A DNA stretch of 64,000 nucleotides. Source: Treponema sp. OMZ 787 (GTDB lineage Bacteria; Spirochaetota; Spirochaetia; Treponematales; Treponemataceae). Positions within the stretch are counted from its first letter, which is position 1. The number at the start of each line of letters is the position of its first letter. The position numbers were made by a program, and so were the translations under genes. Location of the stretch: the NCBI RefSeq assembly GCF_024181225.1, contig NZ_CP051198.1:1240001-1304000 (forward strand). Reading direction: 5' to 3'. Under the pieces are notes generated by a model. The model was not told where the DNA came from. It ran no database searches and saw only the letters and a program-made list of their open reading frames with translations. This document shows positions 43,116 to 50,950 of this stretch, piece after piece.

Positions 43116-43131
43116 CTGCAAAATTTTGCAG
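43116..43131. promoter_or_regulatory. Perfect 16-base palindrome in the lipoprotein leader
   Basis: CTGCAAAATTTTGCAG reads the same on both strands. It lies between the predicted transcription start (~43138) and the Shine-Dalgarno of the lipoprotein gene. It could be an operator; no regulator is identifiable. Confidence 0.4.
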
Positions 43132-43144
43132 ATTTTACATATCT

Positions 43145-43173
43145 ATAATAACATAATAGAGATATTTGTACAA
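43145..43173 (-). promoter_or_regulatory. Lipoprotein gene promoter
   Basis: On the minus strand TTGTAC (43168-43173), 17 bases, TATTAT (43145-43150). Confidence 0.5.
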
Positions 43174-43208
43174 GGGCAATAAAGCGGTATATCAAGAATT
43201 TATAGAGT

Positions 43209-43979
43209 TTATAATTTTTTGTAGTTTCCTCTTCCTAAAAATTGTATAAAACCCTTATCTCTTAAATATTGAAGCTGCTGTCTTAGTTTGTCTTTGATAA
43301 AATTATTTTCGGGATGCTTTAATTTCAACTCTTCTTCAAAGGCGTATATTTGACTTAAGGAAAATTCCGGTGAATTTATTTTTTCGATACAGGTTATAGT
43401 ATCAAGAAGCCAGCTTCTGGATTCAATATTTTTCTTTTTTAGAGTTTTGATTTTTGCATATTTTGTTATTATTTCTTTGGAGTCTGTTTCTATTTGATTT
43501 TTTATTATAAATATTTTTCCTGAGTCGGGAATATGGGAAATATCTATATTGCATCCTACCCATCCTGCCCGTCTTGCCTTATTTGATAGAGGTCTTCGTT
43601 TTAAAATAATGGAAGGGGTAAAAAAATGATTCGGTATTAAAATGAAATTTGAAACCTCATATTCCTTATATGTCAGAAAAAGAAAGTTCGGATTTTTGGA
43701 AGATGTTATTCTTTCAATCATTGTTGTGTAGGCTCCGTCCGTAATTATATTCGGGAGTTTTCCGGAAGAGCTTTCTTTGCTTTTTAGCTCAAAATCCGAT
43801 TTACAGTTTTTACAGAAAAAATCTCCGGCCGGATAGTTATTAGGGTATGCCTCGATTTTGGATTTCCCGCAAATGGGGCAATTAAAATTTCTTAGGACCC
43901 AGTCTTCGGTTAAAACTCTTATCTTTTGAGAATTACTGTGATAGCTTTTTATTAAAGAAAGATCAAACCGGTATATCAT
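43209..43979 (-). CDS. DpnI-family methyl-directed restriction endonuclease
   Basis: This protein has 256 residues from ATG 43979 and aligns over its whole length with DpnI as I know it. The catalytic domain has Asp53 (AGDFFC) and Glu64-x-Lys66 (FELKSK), the PD-(D/E)xK residues at the same numbers as in DpnI. Four Cys (34, 37, 56, 59) would form its zinc site. ITDGAYTTMIERI and LSNKARRAGWVGCNIDISHIP are conserved. The C-terminal winged helix ends LQYLRDKGFIQFLGRGNYKKL. DpnI cuts GATC only when the A is methylated. No partner methylase is nearby, as expected for this class. An in-frame GTG/ATG further upstream (44042) overlaps the neighbour and does not match the DpnI start. Confidence 0.9.
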   Translation of the reverse strand: MIYRFDLSLIKSYHSNSQKIRVLTEDWVLRNFNCPICGKSKIEAYPNNYPAGDFFCKNCKSDFELKSKESSSGKLPNIITDGAYTTMIERITSSKNPNFLFLTYKEYEVSNFILIPNHFFTPSIILKRRPLSNKARRAGWVGCNIDISHIPDSGKIFIIKNQIETDSKEIITKYAKIKTLKKKNIESRSWLLDTITCIEKINSPEFSLSQIYAFEEELKLKHPENNFIKDKLRQQLQYLRDKGFIQFLGRGNYKKL

Positions 43980-44022
43980 AATTGTCTCAAATAACTTTCT
44001 ACTAACTCGTTCTATTTCCGGA

Positions 44023-44694
44023 TTACTCCCTATCAAACACATCCTTCACCGTTTCTTTTTGAGTTTTCTCTTTTGCTTTTTCGTAGTCGCCTTTAAAAAT
44101 AAACAAAAGGGAGCCTAGGTCAAAGCCTATATCGCAAAAGAAAAGGGGCTTCCTATCGGCATATCTAAAACCTGTTCTTGCACTTACAAGTTTTGATTTT
44201 AGAGGATATTTTCTCCCGGCAAAGGGATAGATGTCTTTTGTAATTGCAAACTCCAAGCCTGCATTTATTTGAAAGCGGGAAATTATGACAGGATCGACGG
44301 CATGAATACTTGTAAAAAGATTGAGCTCAAGGCTGTCGGATATGGAATTTAAGGTATTATAGCTTAATTCTGCATTTACTAAGGACATTATAAAAAGCCC
44401 TTGCTTAAAAAAAGCTGATCCCTGAACAGATTCTCCATTGACTTTTTCTATTTCTTTATTGTCTCCTTTTATATCCATATAAAAGGGACTCAAGGATAAG
44501 TTGAAGCCGGAATCCAAATCCTTAAAATAAAATTTAAAGGCAGAAATATTCGTATTGAAGGCTGCCTTAGGTTTTTTGGCTTGGAAAAGCCCTCCAAGTT
44601 TTACATCGCCCAAAGACCAATAAGAGCTAAGCTCAAAGGCGTATGAGGTGAGGGGGAGGCACATAAGAATAACGACAACTAGTTTTTTATACAT
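44023..44694 (-). CDS. Exported, probable outer-membrane or periplasmic beta protein
   Basis: This 223-residue protein has a signal peptide (LVVVILMCLPLTSYA, cleavage after SYA). The mature part is rich in alternating hydrophobic strands (FKFYFKDLDSGFNLSLSPFYMDI, IISRFQINAGLEFAI, FFCDIGFDLGSLLFIF). It ends in a charged helix (YEKAKEKTQKETVKDVFDRE) rather than a terminal barrel strand. The family is unknown. It lies 43 bases upstream of the DpnI-like start and may share its mRNA. Confidence 0.6.
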   Translation of the reverse strand: MYKKLVVVILMCLPLTSYAFELSSYWSLGDVKLGGLFQAKKPKAAFNTNISAFKFYFKDLDSGFNLSLSPFYMDIKGDNKEIEKVNGESVQGSAFFKQGLFIMSLVNAELSYNTLNSISDSLELNLFTSIHAVDPVIISRFQINAGLEFAITKDIYPFAGRKYPLKSKLVSARTGFRYADRKPLFFCDIGFDLGSLLFIFKGDYEKAKEKTQKETVKDVFDRE

Positions 44695-44714
44695 CTTATC
44701 TTTTTATAGAATAC

Positions 44715-44758
44715 TTATATTAAAACTAAAAAAACGATATTTTTTAGTTTTAATATAA
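44715..44758. terminator. Long AT-only hairpin after the osmC-like gene
   Basis: The arms 44715-44733 and 44740-44758 are perfectly complementary over 19 bases, with a six-base loop. The stem holds a single C-G pair on each arm plus A/T runs, so on both strands it ends near T-rich sequence. It sits directly at the stop of the OsmC gene and upstream of the next gene. It could act as a terminator or block decay; an AT-rich stem of this kind is atypical. Confidence 0.5.
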
Positions 44759-44759
44759 A

Positions 44760-45188
44760 TTATTGTATTATAATCTCACTTGTACATGATACCTGATTGA
44801 TAATAGTATTCCTTACAGGGCAACGAAGTTCGATATATTCTATAAATTTTTTAATTTCTTCTTCAGTATTATCTGCTAACACAGTGACTTTAGTATGAAT
44901 ACTTTTAAAAATCAAGGGTAAGCAATTATCTACCTTTTCCAAGGCTCCTATATCGCCCTCCATTTCAAATATTATATCTTTAAGATTAATACCGAATTGC
45001 TCAGCAAAAATCCAAGCATTTATACATTTACATGCTCCTAAAGATGACAGAAGAGCTTCAACAGGATTCATAGCTAAATCTGTTCCTCCGGCTTTTATCG
45101 GTTCATCCAAAAGCATGGTATGATTACCGGATTCGCATTTCATTCTAAATTTTTCCTCTTTTCTTACTCGAGCTTTAAAAATTGACAT
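44760..45188 (-). CDS. OsmC/Ohr-family protein (YhfA-like)
   Basis: This 142-residue protein has the OsmC fold. NPVEALLSSLGACKCINAWIF carries the first catalytic Cys (53 or 55), and LRCPVRNTI near 121-129 carries the second. Members reduce organic hydroperoxides with thiols, although the YhfA subgroup has no proven substrate. It follows the oppF-like gene by 26 bases with GGAGG before its ATG. It is the last gene of the peptide-transport operon, and its presence there is unusual. Confidence 0.85.
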   Translation of the reverse strand: MSIFKARVRKEEKFRMKCESGNHTMLLDEPIKAGGTDLAMNPVEALLSSLGACKCINAWIFAEQFGINLKDIIFEMEGDIGALEKVDNCLPLIFKSIHTKVTVLADNTEEEIKKFIEYIELRCPVRNTIINQVSCTSEIIIQ

Positions 45189-45214
45189 AAAACCTCCATA
45201 AATAATATAAATAT

Positions 45215-46186
45215 TTATTCAGGATAAAAGCAGGCACATAAGTGACCATGGGCCAATTCTTTTAATTCCGGAATTTCTTCTTTGCATCGTTGTGTAACTT
45301 TCGGACATCTTGTATTAAAGCAACATCCTTTTGGCGGATCGTATGGGTTAGGGATATCTCCTTTTAAAATAATTCTATTTTGTCTCGTTTCTGTACTTGC
45401 GATGGGAACAGCAGATAAAAGAGCTTTTGTATATGGATGAAGAGCATTTTTAAATAACTCGTCTCGTTCTGCCAATTCAATTACATTTCCAAGATACATA
45501 ACTGCTATTCTATCACTAATATGATTTACTACACTTAAATCATGAGATATAAAAATATATGTTAAACCTTTTTCCTCTTTAAGTTTTTTCATTAAATTTA
45601 AAACCTGTGCTCTTACTGAAACATCGAGTGCTGAAACGGGTTCGTCGCAAATCACCAGTTCCGGATTCATTATTAAAGAGCGAGCGATTACAATTCTTTG
45701 CCTTTGGCCTCCGGAAAATTCATGCGGAAAACGATTTAAATATTGTGATCTAAGGCCTACCTCTTCAAGCATTTCTATAGCTTTATCTTGCCTGTATTTT
45801 TTATTTCCTTCTTTGAAAACATTTAGAGGTGCTGTAACAATATCTCCAACAGTCATGCGCGGATTCAATGAGCTGTATACATCTTGAAATATAATTTGCA
45901 TTTTTTTTCTCAGCTCAAACATCTGTTTATTATTATATTTTAAAATATCATCACCCTTATATAATATTTTTCCGCTTGTTGTAGGCAATAGGCGGAGTAT
46001 AGTTCTACCTAATGTACTTTTGCCGCAACCTGATTCTCCAACTAAACCAAGAACCTCTTTGGGTTTGACTTTGATATTCACATTATTTACAGCCTTTACT
46101 GATTTAGGATGCCAGTTAAAAAGGCTCCTTGATTCAGAGAAATGTTTGTTTAAATTTACTGTTTCCAGTAGGTATTCAGAGCTCAT
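45215..46186 (-). CDS. Oligopeptide/dipeptide ABC transporter ATP-binding protein (OppF/DppF)
   Basis: This 323-residue ABC ATPase has Walker A GESGCGKST, Q-loop IIFQDVYSSLNPRMTVGDIV, signature FSGGQRQR, Walker B LVICDEPVSALDVS, and the C-terminal oligopeptide motif CCFNTRCPKVTQRC. It pairs with the OppD-like subunit. The start overlaps the previous gene by 11 bases. The Cys-rich C-terminus may carry an Fe-S cluster, as known for DppD/OppD-type subunits. Confidence 0.92.
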   Translation of the reverse strand: MSSEYLLETVNLNKHFSESRSLFNWHPKSVKAVNNVNIKVKPKEVLGLVGESGCGKSTLGRTILRLLPTTSGKILYKGDDILKYNNKQMFELRKKMQIIFQDVYSSLNPRMTVGDIVTAPLNVFKEGNKKYRQDKAIEMLEEVGLRSQYLNRFPHEFSGGQRQRIVIARSLIMNPELVICDEPVSALDVSVRAQVLNLMKKLKEEKGLTYIFISHDLSVVNHISDRIAVMYLGNVIELAERDELFKNALHPYTKALLSAVPIASTETRQNRIILKGDIPNPYDPPKGCCFNTRCPKVTQRCKEEIPELKELAHGHLCACFYPE

Positions 46187-47162
46187 TTTTATCCTCTTTT
46201 AAATTACTGTACAAAAAACATTTTACCCAACCATCTTCAAGATTGTATTCCTGCGGCTCATTTTTTGAACAGATATCCATCCTATTTTTACATCTTGGAT
46301 AAAACCTACACCCTTTAGGCATATTCCCCGGGGTTGGTACAATTCCTTCAATCGACGGCAAAAAATCAATATGTTTGTCTACAGGAGGTACTGATTTTAG
46401 CAATCCCTTGGTATATGGATGTTTTGGGGAGTTAAAAATTTTTTCTAAAGTATTATATTCAACTGCATGACCTGCATATAATACAAGCACTTTATCGGCC
46501 ATCTCTGCTACAACACCAAGATCATGTGTAATAAAAACAATGGCTGTCCCTCTTTCTTTTCGTAATGATCTCATCAAATCAAGTATTTGAGCTTGTATAG
46601 TAACATCTAAAGCTGTGGTAGGTTCATCTGCGATTAAAAGCTTTGGCTGACAGGCTAATGCCATTGCAATCATAACTCTTTGCCTCATGCCTCCGGACAA
46701 TTGGTGTGGATATTCATCCAATCTTTTTTCCGGATTTGGAATTCCAACGTCTTTTAACATTTTGAGCGCTTCAGCTCTGGCAGCCTTTCTTTTCATCCCC
46801 TTATGTATCATATATGGTTCAATCAGCTGTGATGCAACTGTTTTAGTTGGATTTAAGGAAGACATGGGATCTTGAAAAATCATGGAAATACTGTTTCCTC
46901 TAATTCCACACATTTCATCTTCGGTAAGAGTTGTTAGTTCTTTTCCGTCCATGATAATATGCCCTCCGGATATTTCCCCATTTATTGATAATAATTGTAA
47001 GATTGACATTGCGATAGTGCTTTTACCGCATCCTGATTCCCCAACAACACAAAGAATTTCTCCGTTTTGAACATCGAAAGATACTCTATCTACAATTGTA
47101 GTGTATCCTTTTTTTTGTGCAAATCGTACGGTTAATTCTTTTACGGATAAAAGTTTCGGCAT
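46176..47162 (-). CDS. Oligopeptide/dipeptide ABC transporter ATP-binding protein (OppD/DppD)
   Basis: This 328-residue ABC ATPase has Walker A GESGCGKST, IFQDPMSSLNPT, signature LSGGMRQR, Walker B LLIADEPTTALDVT, and the terminal CRFYPRCKNRMDIC motif of peptide importers. AAAGGA lies five bases before the ATG. A strong hairpin in the 51-base gap separates it from the binding-protein gene. Confidence 0.92.
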   Translation of the reverse strand: MPKLLSVKELTVRFAQKKGYTTIVDRVSFDVQNGEILCVVGESGCGKSTIAMSILQLLSINGEISGGHIIMDGKELTTLTEDEMCGIRGNSISMIFQDPMSSLNPTKTVASQLIEPYMIHKGMKRKAARAEALKMLKDVGIPNPEKRLDEYPHQLSGGMRQRVMIAMALACQPKLLIADEPTTALDVTIQAQILDLMRSLRKERGTAIVFITHDLGVVAEMADKVLVLYAGHAVEYNTLEKIFNSPKHPYTKGLLKSVPPVDKHIDFLPSIEGIVPTPGNMPKGCRFYPRCKNRMDICSKNEPQEYNLEDGWVKCFLYSNLKEDKNEL

Positions 47163-47176
47163 TTGGTTCCTTTTGT

Positions 47177-47208
47177 TGAAGTAACAGACTTCACAGTCTG
47201 TTACTTCA
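47177..47208. repeat. Intercistronic hairpin in the peptide-transport operon
   Basis: TGAAGTAACAGACT (47177-47190), loop TCAC, AGTCTGTTACTTCA (47195-47208): a perfect 14-base stem. On the minus strand it is followed by ACAAAAGGAACC, not a T run. It is therefore more likely a stabiliser or processing site protecting the binding-protein mRNA 3' end than a terminator. Confidence 0.75.
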
Positions 47209-47213
47209 TAGTA

Positions 47214-48809
47214 TTATTTTACTTTCCATGTCCAAATTTTCCAATTGAGATTGGAAAAGTCGTCAATGATAATATTATCCAATTTTGGATTATAACCGAC
47301 CAGATTATTTTTTGTAAATAAATATGCAATAGCAGACTCATCTTTCACAGTTTCTTGATATTTATCAAAAATAATCTTTCTTTCATTAAATTCTAGTTTA
47401 TCATTTCCCTCATCAATTAAGTCGCTGAGTCTTGTATCCTTAATGTGTGAAAAGTTTACAGCGCTATCTATAGCAATCATTTCCCGGCTTTCTCCAGGAT
47501 CCATTGATCCTCCGGAGCCTATTGTTCCGAAATCGTGAACCCCTTTTCTCATATCAGCCATTAATTTTGAAAAATCTGCCTGAAATATTTCTACTTTCAA
47601 ACCAATTGCTTCCAAGTCTTGAACAATTAAAGCAGATAATCGTTGATTATCCCCTCCTGCTGACGTATAGAATTTTAATGTTGTATCAAATGGAAAATTT
47701 TCTTGGATTAAAATTTGTTTTGCTTTTTCTTTATCAAACCAAATACTTACATTTTTGTTGTAATATGGGCTAAGAGGTGAAATAGGTGTTACAATCGGTA
47801 CTGCCTGCCCTTGATAAAGAGAATTAACATATATATCTCTGTTTAGCGCCATATTTATAGCTTGTCGGACTCTTTTTGTCATATATGGCTTTTGGGTGTT
47901 AATAATCAGCATAGTATAGTTTGTTGATGGAACAGAAGTTGTGTTTATATTTTTATCTTCTACAGCTGCACTCCAATCTTGTAAGGGAATAGCTCCCAAT
48001 ACATTTATATCTATATCTTTACTCATTAAGTTAGCCAGCAAACTTGTAGCACCTACAACCCTTATAACTAAACGCTCAATGTCAGGTGCTCCTTGGAAAT
48101 AGGCTTCGTTTCGGACTAATTCCATCCTTTCACCGCTAATTTCACTTTCATATTTGAATGGACCTGTGCCTATAGCTTTTGCCCATAATTCAGGTGCATT
48201 TATTTCTTGTGGAGTTTTTCCTTCAAAAATATGTTTTGGAATAATAAATACCGTGTCTAAATCATTCATAAAACTTCCAAAAAACATAGGTTTTTTAAAT
48301 TCAAATGTAACTTCGTAATCATTATTTGCATATACTGCTATGGATTTATCTGAAATTTGAACACCTGATGCATCAACACCCTTAATATATTGCAAATGAT
48401 AACGGCTGAGAGCATCGACTTCCGGATTAGAATACATTTGGAAGCTAAAGACAACATCTGCAGCCGTAAATGGAGTTCCATCATGCCACTTTACGTTTTC
48501 TTGTAGTTGAAAAGTAATTGCGGAACTGTCTGCATTCAATTTCCAACTTTTTGCCAATCTCGGTTCATAATCACCGTTTGCCTTTGACATAAACAATCTA
48601 TCATAGATCTGATCATAAACAAATCTGCTATAATTGCTGTTTGTATTAAGCGGCATCATTGAATCCCATGGTTTTGCAATAGCTACAGAAACAATTTTTT
48701 TTGTTTGCACATCTGCAGTTTCAGATTTTCCGCACGCCGATAGAATAATTGCGATTATGAAAAACATAGTACTCATAATCCATCTCATTTTCTTGTTTTC
48801 TTTTTTCAT
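47214..48809 (-). CDS. Peptide-binding lipoprotein (family 5 solute-binding protein)
   Basis: This 531-residue lipoprotein has a signal sequence ending IILSAC. SBP_bac_5 features include LAKSWKLNADSSAITFQLQENVKWHDGTPFTAADVVFSF near 85-123, then AIGTGPFKYESEISGERMELVRN. It captures peptides (or nickel chelates, opines and similar ligands of this family) for the DppB/C channel. It is the middle gene between permeases and ATPases, an order that lets the hairpin after it raise its dose. AAGGAAGG precedes the ATG. Confidence 0.92.
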   Translation of the reverse strand: MKKENKKMRWIMSTMFFIIAIILSACGKSETADVQTKKIVSVAIAKPWDSMMPLNTNSNYSRFVYDQIYDRLFMSKANGDYEPRLAKSWKLNADSSAITFQLQENVKWHDGTPFTAADVVFSFQMYSNPEVDALSRYHLQYIKGVDASGVQISDKSIAVYANNDYEVTFEFKKPMFFGSFMNDLDTVFIIPKHIFEGKTPQEINAPELWAKAIGTGPFKYESEISGERMELVRNEAYFQGAPDIERLVIRVVGATSLLANLMSKDIDINVLGAIPLQDWSAAVEDKNINTTSVPSTNYTMLIINTQKPYMTKRVRQAINMALNRDIYVNSLYQGQAVPIVTPISPLSPYYNKNVSIWFDKEKAKQILIQENFPFDTTLKFYTSAGGDNQRLSALIVQDLEAIGLKVEIFQADFSKLMADMRKGVHDFGTIGSGGSMDPGESREMIAIDSAVNFSHIKDTRLSDLIDEGNDKLEFNERKIIFDKYQETVKDESAIAYLFTKNNLVGYNPKLDNIIIDDFSNLNWKIWTWKVK

Positions 48810-48826
48810 TTTAAAACCTTCCTTTT

Positions 48827-49744
48827 TTATTTTACATGGATCTTTAAACGCGGATCCAAAGCGTCCCTAATTCCATCACCAAAGAAGTTGATGCTTAATA
48901 CTGTAAGTACGATGCATAATCCGGGAGGAAGCCATACCCAATAATATCTGGATAAGACAGTAATAGATTGAGCATCATACAGCATATTACCCCAACTTGC
49001 TTTTGGCGGTTGAACACCCATTCCAAGAAAACTTAAAGCTGACTCACTTAATATTGCTCTTGCAACATTAAATGTAACTGTGATTAAAATTGGAGGAAAA
49101 GCATTTGGTAAAATATATTTTAAAATTATTGAAAAATTGGAAGTGCCTATTGATTTTGCTGCTTCAATATATTCTTTTTCCTTTATACTAAGTACATTTG
49201 CATATATTAATCTGGCAAATACTGTCCATTGTAAAACTCCCAATACAATGGTAACAGACCATATGGATGGGCCTATTACAGATACTAATACTAAAATTAA
49301 AATTATTGAAGGAAAGGATAGGAAAATATCTCCCAATCTCATTATAAATACTTCCCAAATTTTTTTGTAATATCCTGCAATTAATCCTAACGGTACTCCT
49401 ATGCTAAGCGATATGAAGGTTGAAACAACTCCTACCATTAATGATGTACGGCCTCCATATATTAACCTTGCAAATAAATCTCTCCCTATAGCATCAGTCC
49501 CAAGAATATGTGAACTTGTTGGTGCGGAATTAAATGCAGCCGGATCTGATGTGTATGGGTCTAAATTTAGAATAAAGGGTAAAATAATTACTAAAAGTGA
49601 TAGGAGTAAAAAAAATATTAACCCCGCCATTGCTAATTTATTACTTAATAATTTTTCTACAACTTCATTGAAATAAGTGTTCTTTTTTTCTTCCAATATA
49701 TTGTCTGAAGAATATATTTTATCTTCTGTTCTCTTTTTTTCCAT
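48827..49744 (-). CDS. Peptide ABC transporter permease (DppC/OppC)
   Basis: This 305-residue inner-membrane protein has six hydrophobic segments. The OppC N-terminal block ends in HILGTDAIGRDLFARLIYGGRTSLMVG near 80-106, and the EAA-like loop is AAKSIGTSNFSIILKYILPNAFPPIL. It has a polar N-terminal extension of ~30 residues. It lies 10 bases after the dppB-like gene and 18 before the binding protein. Confidence 0.92.
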   Translation of the reverse strand: MEKKRTEDKIYSSDNILEEKKNTYFNEVVEKLLSNKLAMAGLIFFLLLSLLVIILPFILNLDPYTSDPAAFNSAPTSSHILGTDAIGRDLFARLIYGGRTSLMVGVVSTFISLSIGVPLGLIAGYYKKIWEVFIMRLGDIFLSFPSIILILVLVSVIGPSIWSVTIVLGVLQWTVFARLIYANVLSIKEKEYIEAAKSIGTSNFSIILKYILPNAFPPILITVTFNVARAILSESALSFLGMGVQPPKASWGNMLYDAQSITVLSRYYWVWLPPGLCIVLTVLSINFFGDGIRDALDPRLKIHVK

Positions 49745-49753
49745 AATTTACAC

Positions 49754-50707
49754 CTACTTATATGAAATTCTAGGATCGACTAATCCATAAGCTAAATCTG
49801 TTATTAAATTTGCAACTAATACAGCGATTGATATATTTACTGTGATACCCATAATTACAGGATAATCTTTAGCGTTAATGGCTTGAACCATTAAAGTTCC
49901 TATTCCCGGCCATCCAAAAACTTGCTCTGTAACCACTGCGCCTCCCACCAATGAAGGAATAGACATGCCTACTACTGTTATAATAGGTATGAGAGAATTT
50001 TTAAGTGCATGTGTATAATAAACTTGATTTTTTTTCAGACCTTTTGCTCTTGCGGTAGTGATATAGTCTTCTTGTAATACTTCAAGCATACTGCCCCGCA
50101 TGTAACGCATCCAACTGCCTATCTGTTGAAATGATAGAACCAAAGTAGGTAAAATCATGTGTTTTAATAGCATAAGAGTGTTTTTTTGTCCGCTTGCATC
50201 AAACAGGCCTCCTGACGGAAGAACTCTTAATTTGATTGCAAAAAAATATATTAATATTAACCCCATAAAAAAATTAGGCGTAGCAACTAGAATAAATGAA
50301 AAAGCACTACTGGCATGGTCTCTAAAACTATTAGGCTTAGATGCAGAGAAAATTCCTAATGGAATTGAAATCAGTAAGGATAGAATTAATGAAGATCCTG
50401 CCAATAAAGCTGTAATACCCATTCTTTCAAAAATCATTTGTGTCACGGGCCTTTGTGATTGAAACGAAAATCCGAGATCCATGTTAAAAAAATTTTTTAG
50501 CCATATTAAATACTGAATGAATATAGGTTGATCAAGCCCAAGTGAATTTCTTTTTCTTTCAAGTTCCATTACTGTTATCCTTGGATCAGCCAAGTATGCA
50601 TCAAGAGGACTTCCGGCCATAGAAAGGATTAAATATGTAAAAAAAGTTATACCAAAAAAAGTGGGAATGGCTATGAGCAATCTTTTAATTACATATTTGA
50701 ATTTCAT
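49754..50707 (-). CDS. Peptide ABC transporter permease (DppB/OppB)
   Basis: This 317-residue inner-membrane protein begins KYVIKRLLIAIPTFFGITFFTYLIL, the standard OppB/DppB opening. It has the EAA loop YITTARAKGLKKNQVYYTHALKNSLIPIITVVG and GGAVVTEQVFGWPGIGTLMVQAI near the C-terminus. It is the first gene of the operon dppB-dppC-binding protein-dppD-dppF-osmC. AGAAGG precedes the ATG. Confidence 0.93.
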   Translation of the reverse strand: MKFKYVIKRLLIAIPTFFGITFFTYLILSMAGSPLDAYLADPRITVMELERKRNSLGLDQPIFIQYLIWLKNFFNMDLGFSFQSQRPVTQMIFERMGITALLAGSSLILSLLISIPLGIFSASKPNSFRDHASSAFSFILVATPNFFMGLILIYFFAIKLRVLPSGGLFDASGQKNTLMLLKHMILPTLVLSFQQIGSWMRYMRGSMLEVLQEDYITTARAKGLKKNQVYYTHALKNSLIPIITVVGMSIPSLVGGAVVTEQVFGWPGIGTLMVQAINAKDYPVIMGITVNISIAVLVANLITDLAYGLVDPRISYK

Positions 50708-50781
50708 ATTTTGCCTTCTATAAGTTGTTATAAAAAATACTGATTTTATAAAATTTTTGTTATTAAAACCAGCTAATACTT

Positions 50782-50810
50782 ATGGTAACTGTATTTTCAT
50801 AATTTGTCAA
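50782..50810 (-). promoter_or_regulatory. Peptide-transport operon promoter
   Basis: On the minus strand TTGACA (50805-50810), 17 bases, TACCAT (50782-50787). The -35 is perfect and the -10 weak. The leader would be ~70 bases. Confidence 0.5.
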
Positions 50811-50888
50811 TACTGATTTTTAAATTCATAAAACTAATAATTAAAATATTTAATACATAATACAGTAATTTAATTTTCTTTCTACCCC

Positions 50889-50917
50889 TTGACTATATAG
50901 ATATTTTTTTATATACA
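50889..50917 (+). promoter_or_regulatory. Hydrogenase gene promoter
   Basis: TTGACT (50889-50894), 17 bases, TATACA (50912-50917). Transcription would begin near 50924, leaving a 27-base leader with AGGGGAG before the ATG. Confidence 0.6.
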
Positions 50918-50950
50918 TTTATCGTGCCTTTTTAAATCTTAGGGGAGAGT

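Noticed and set aside
43980-44042. Upstream start for the DpnI-like gene
   Set aside because: It would add 21 residues absent from DpnI and overlap the preceding gene, while ATG 43979 aligns with the DpnI N-terminus.
47177-47208. Inverted repeat as an insertion-sequence end or terminator
   Set aside because: No transposase or second copy is present, and there is no T run on the transcribed side.
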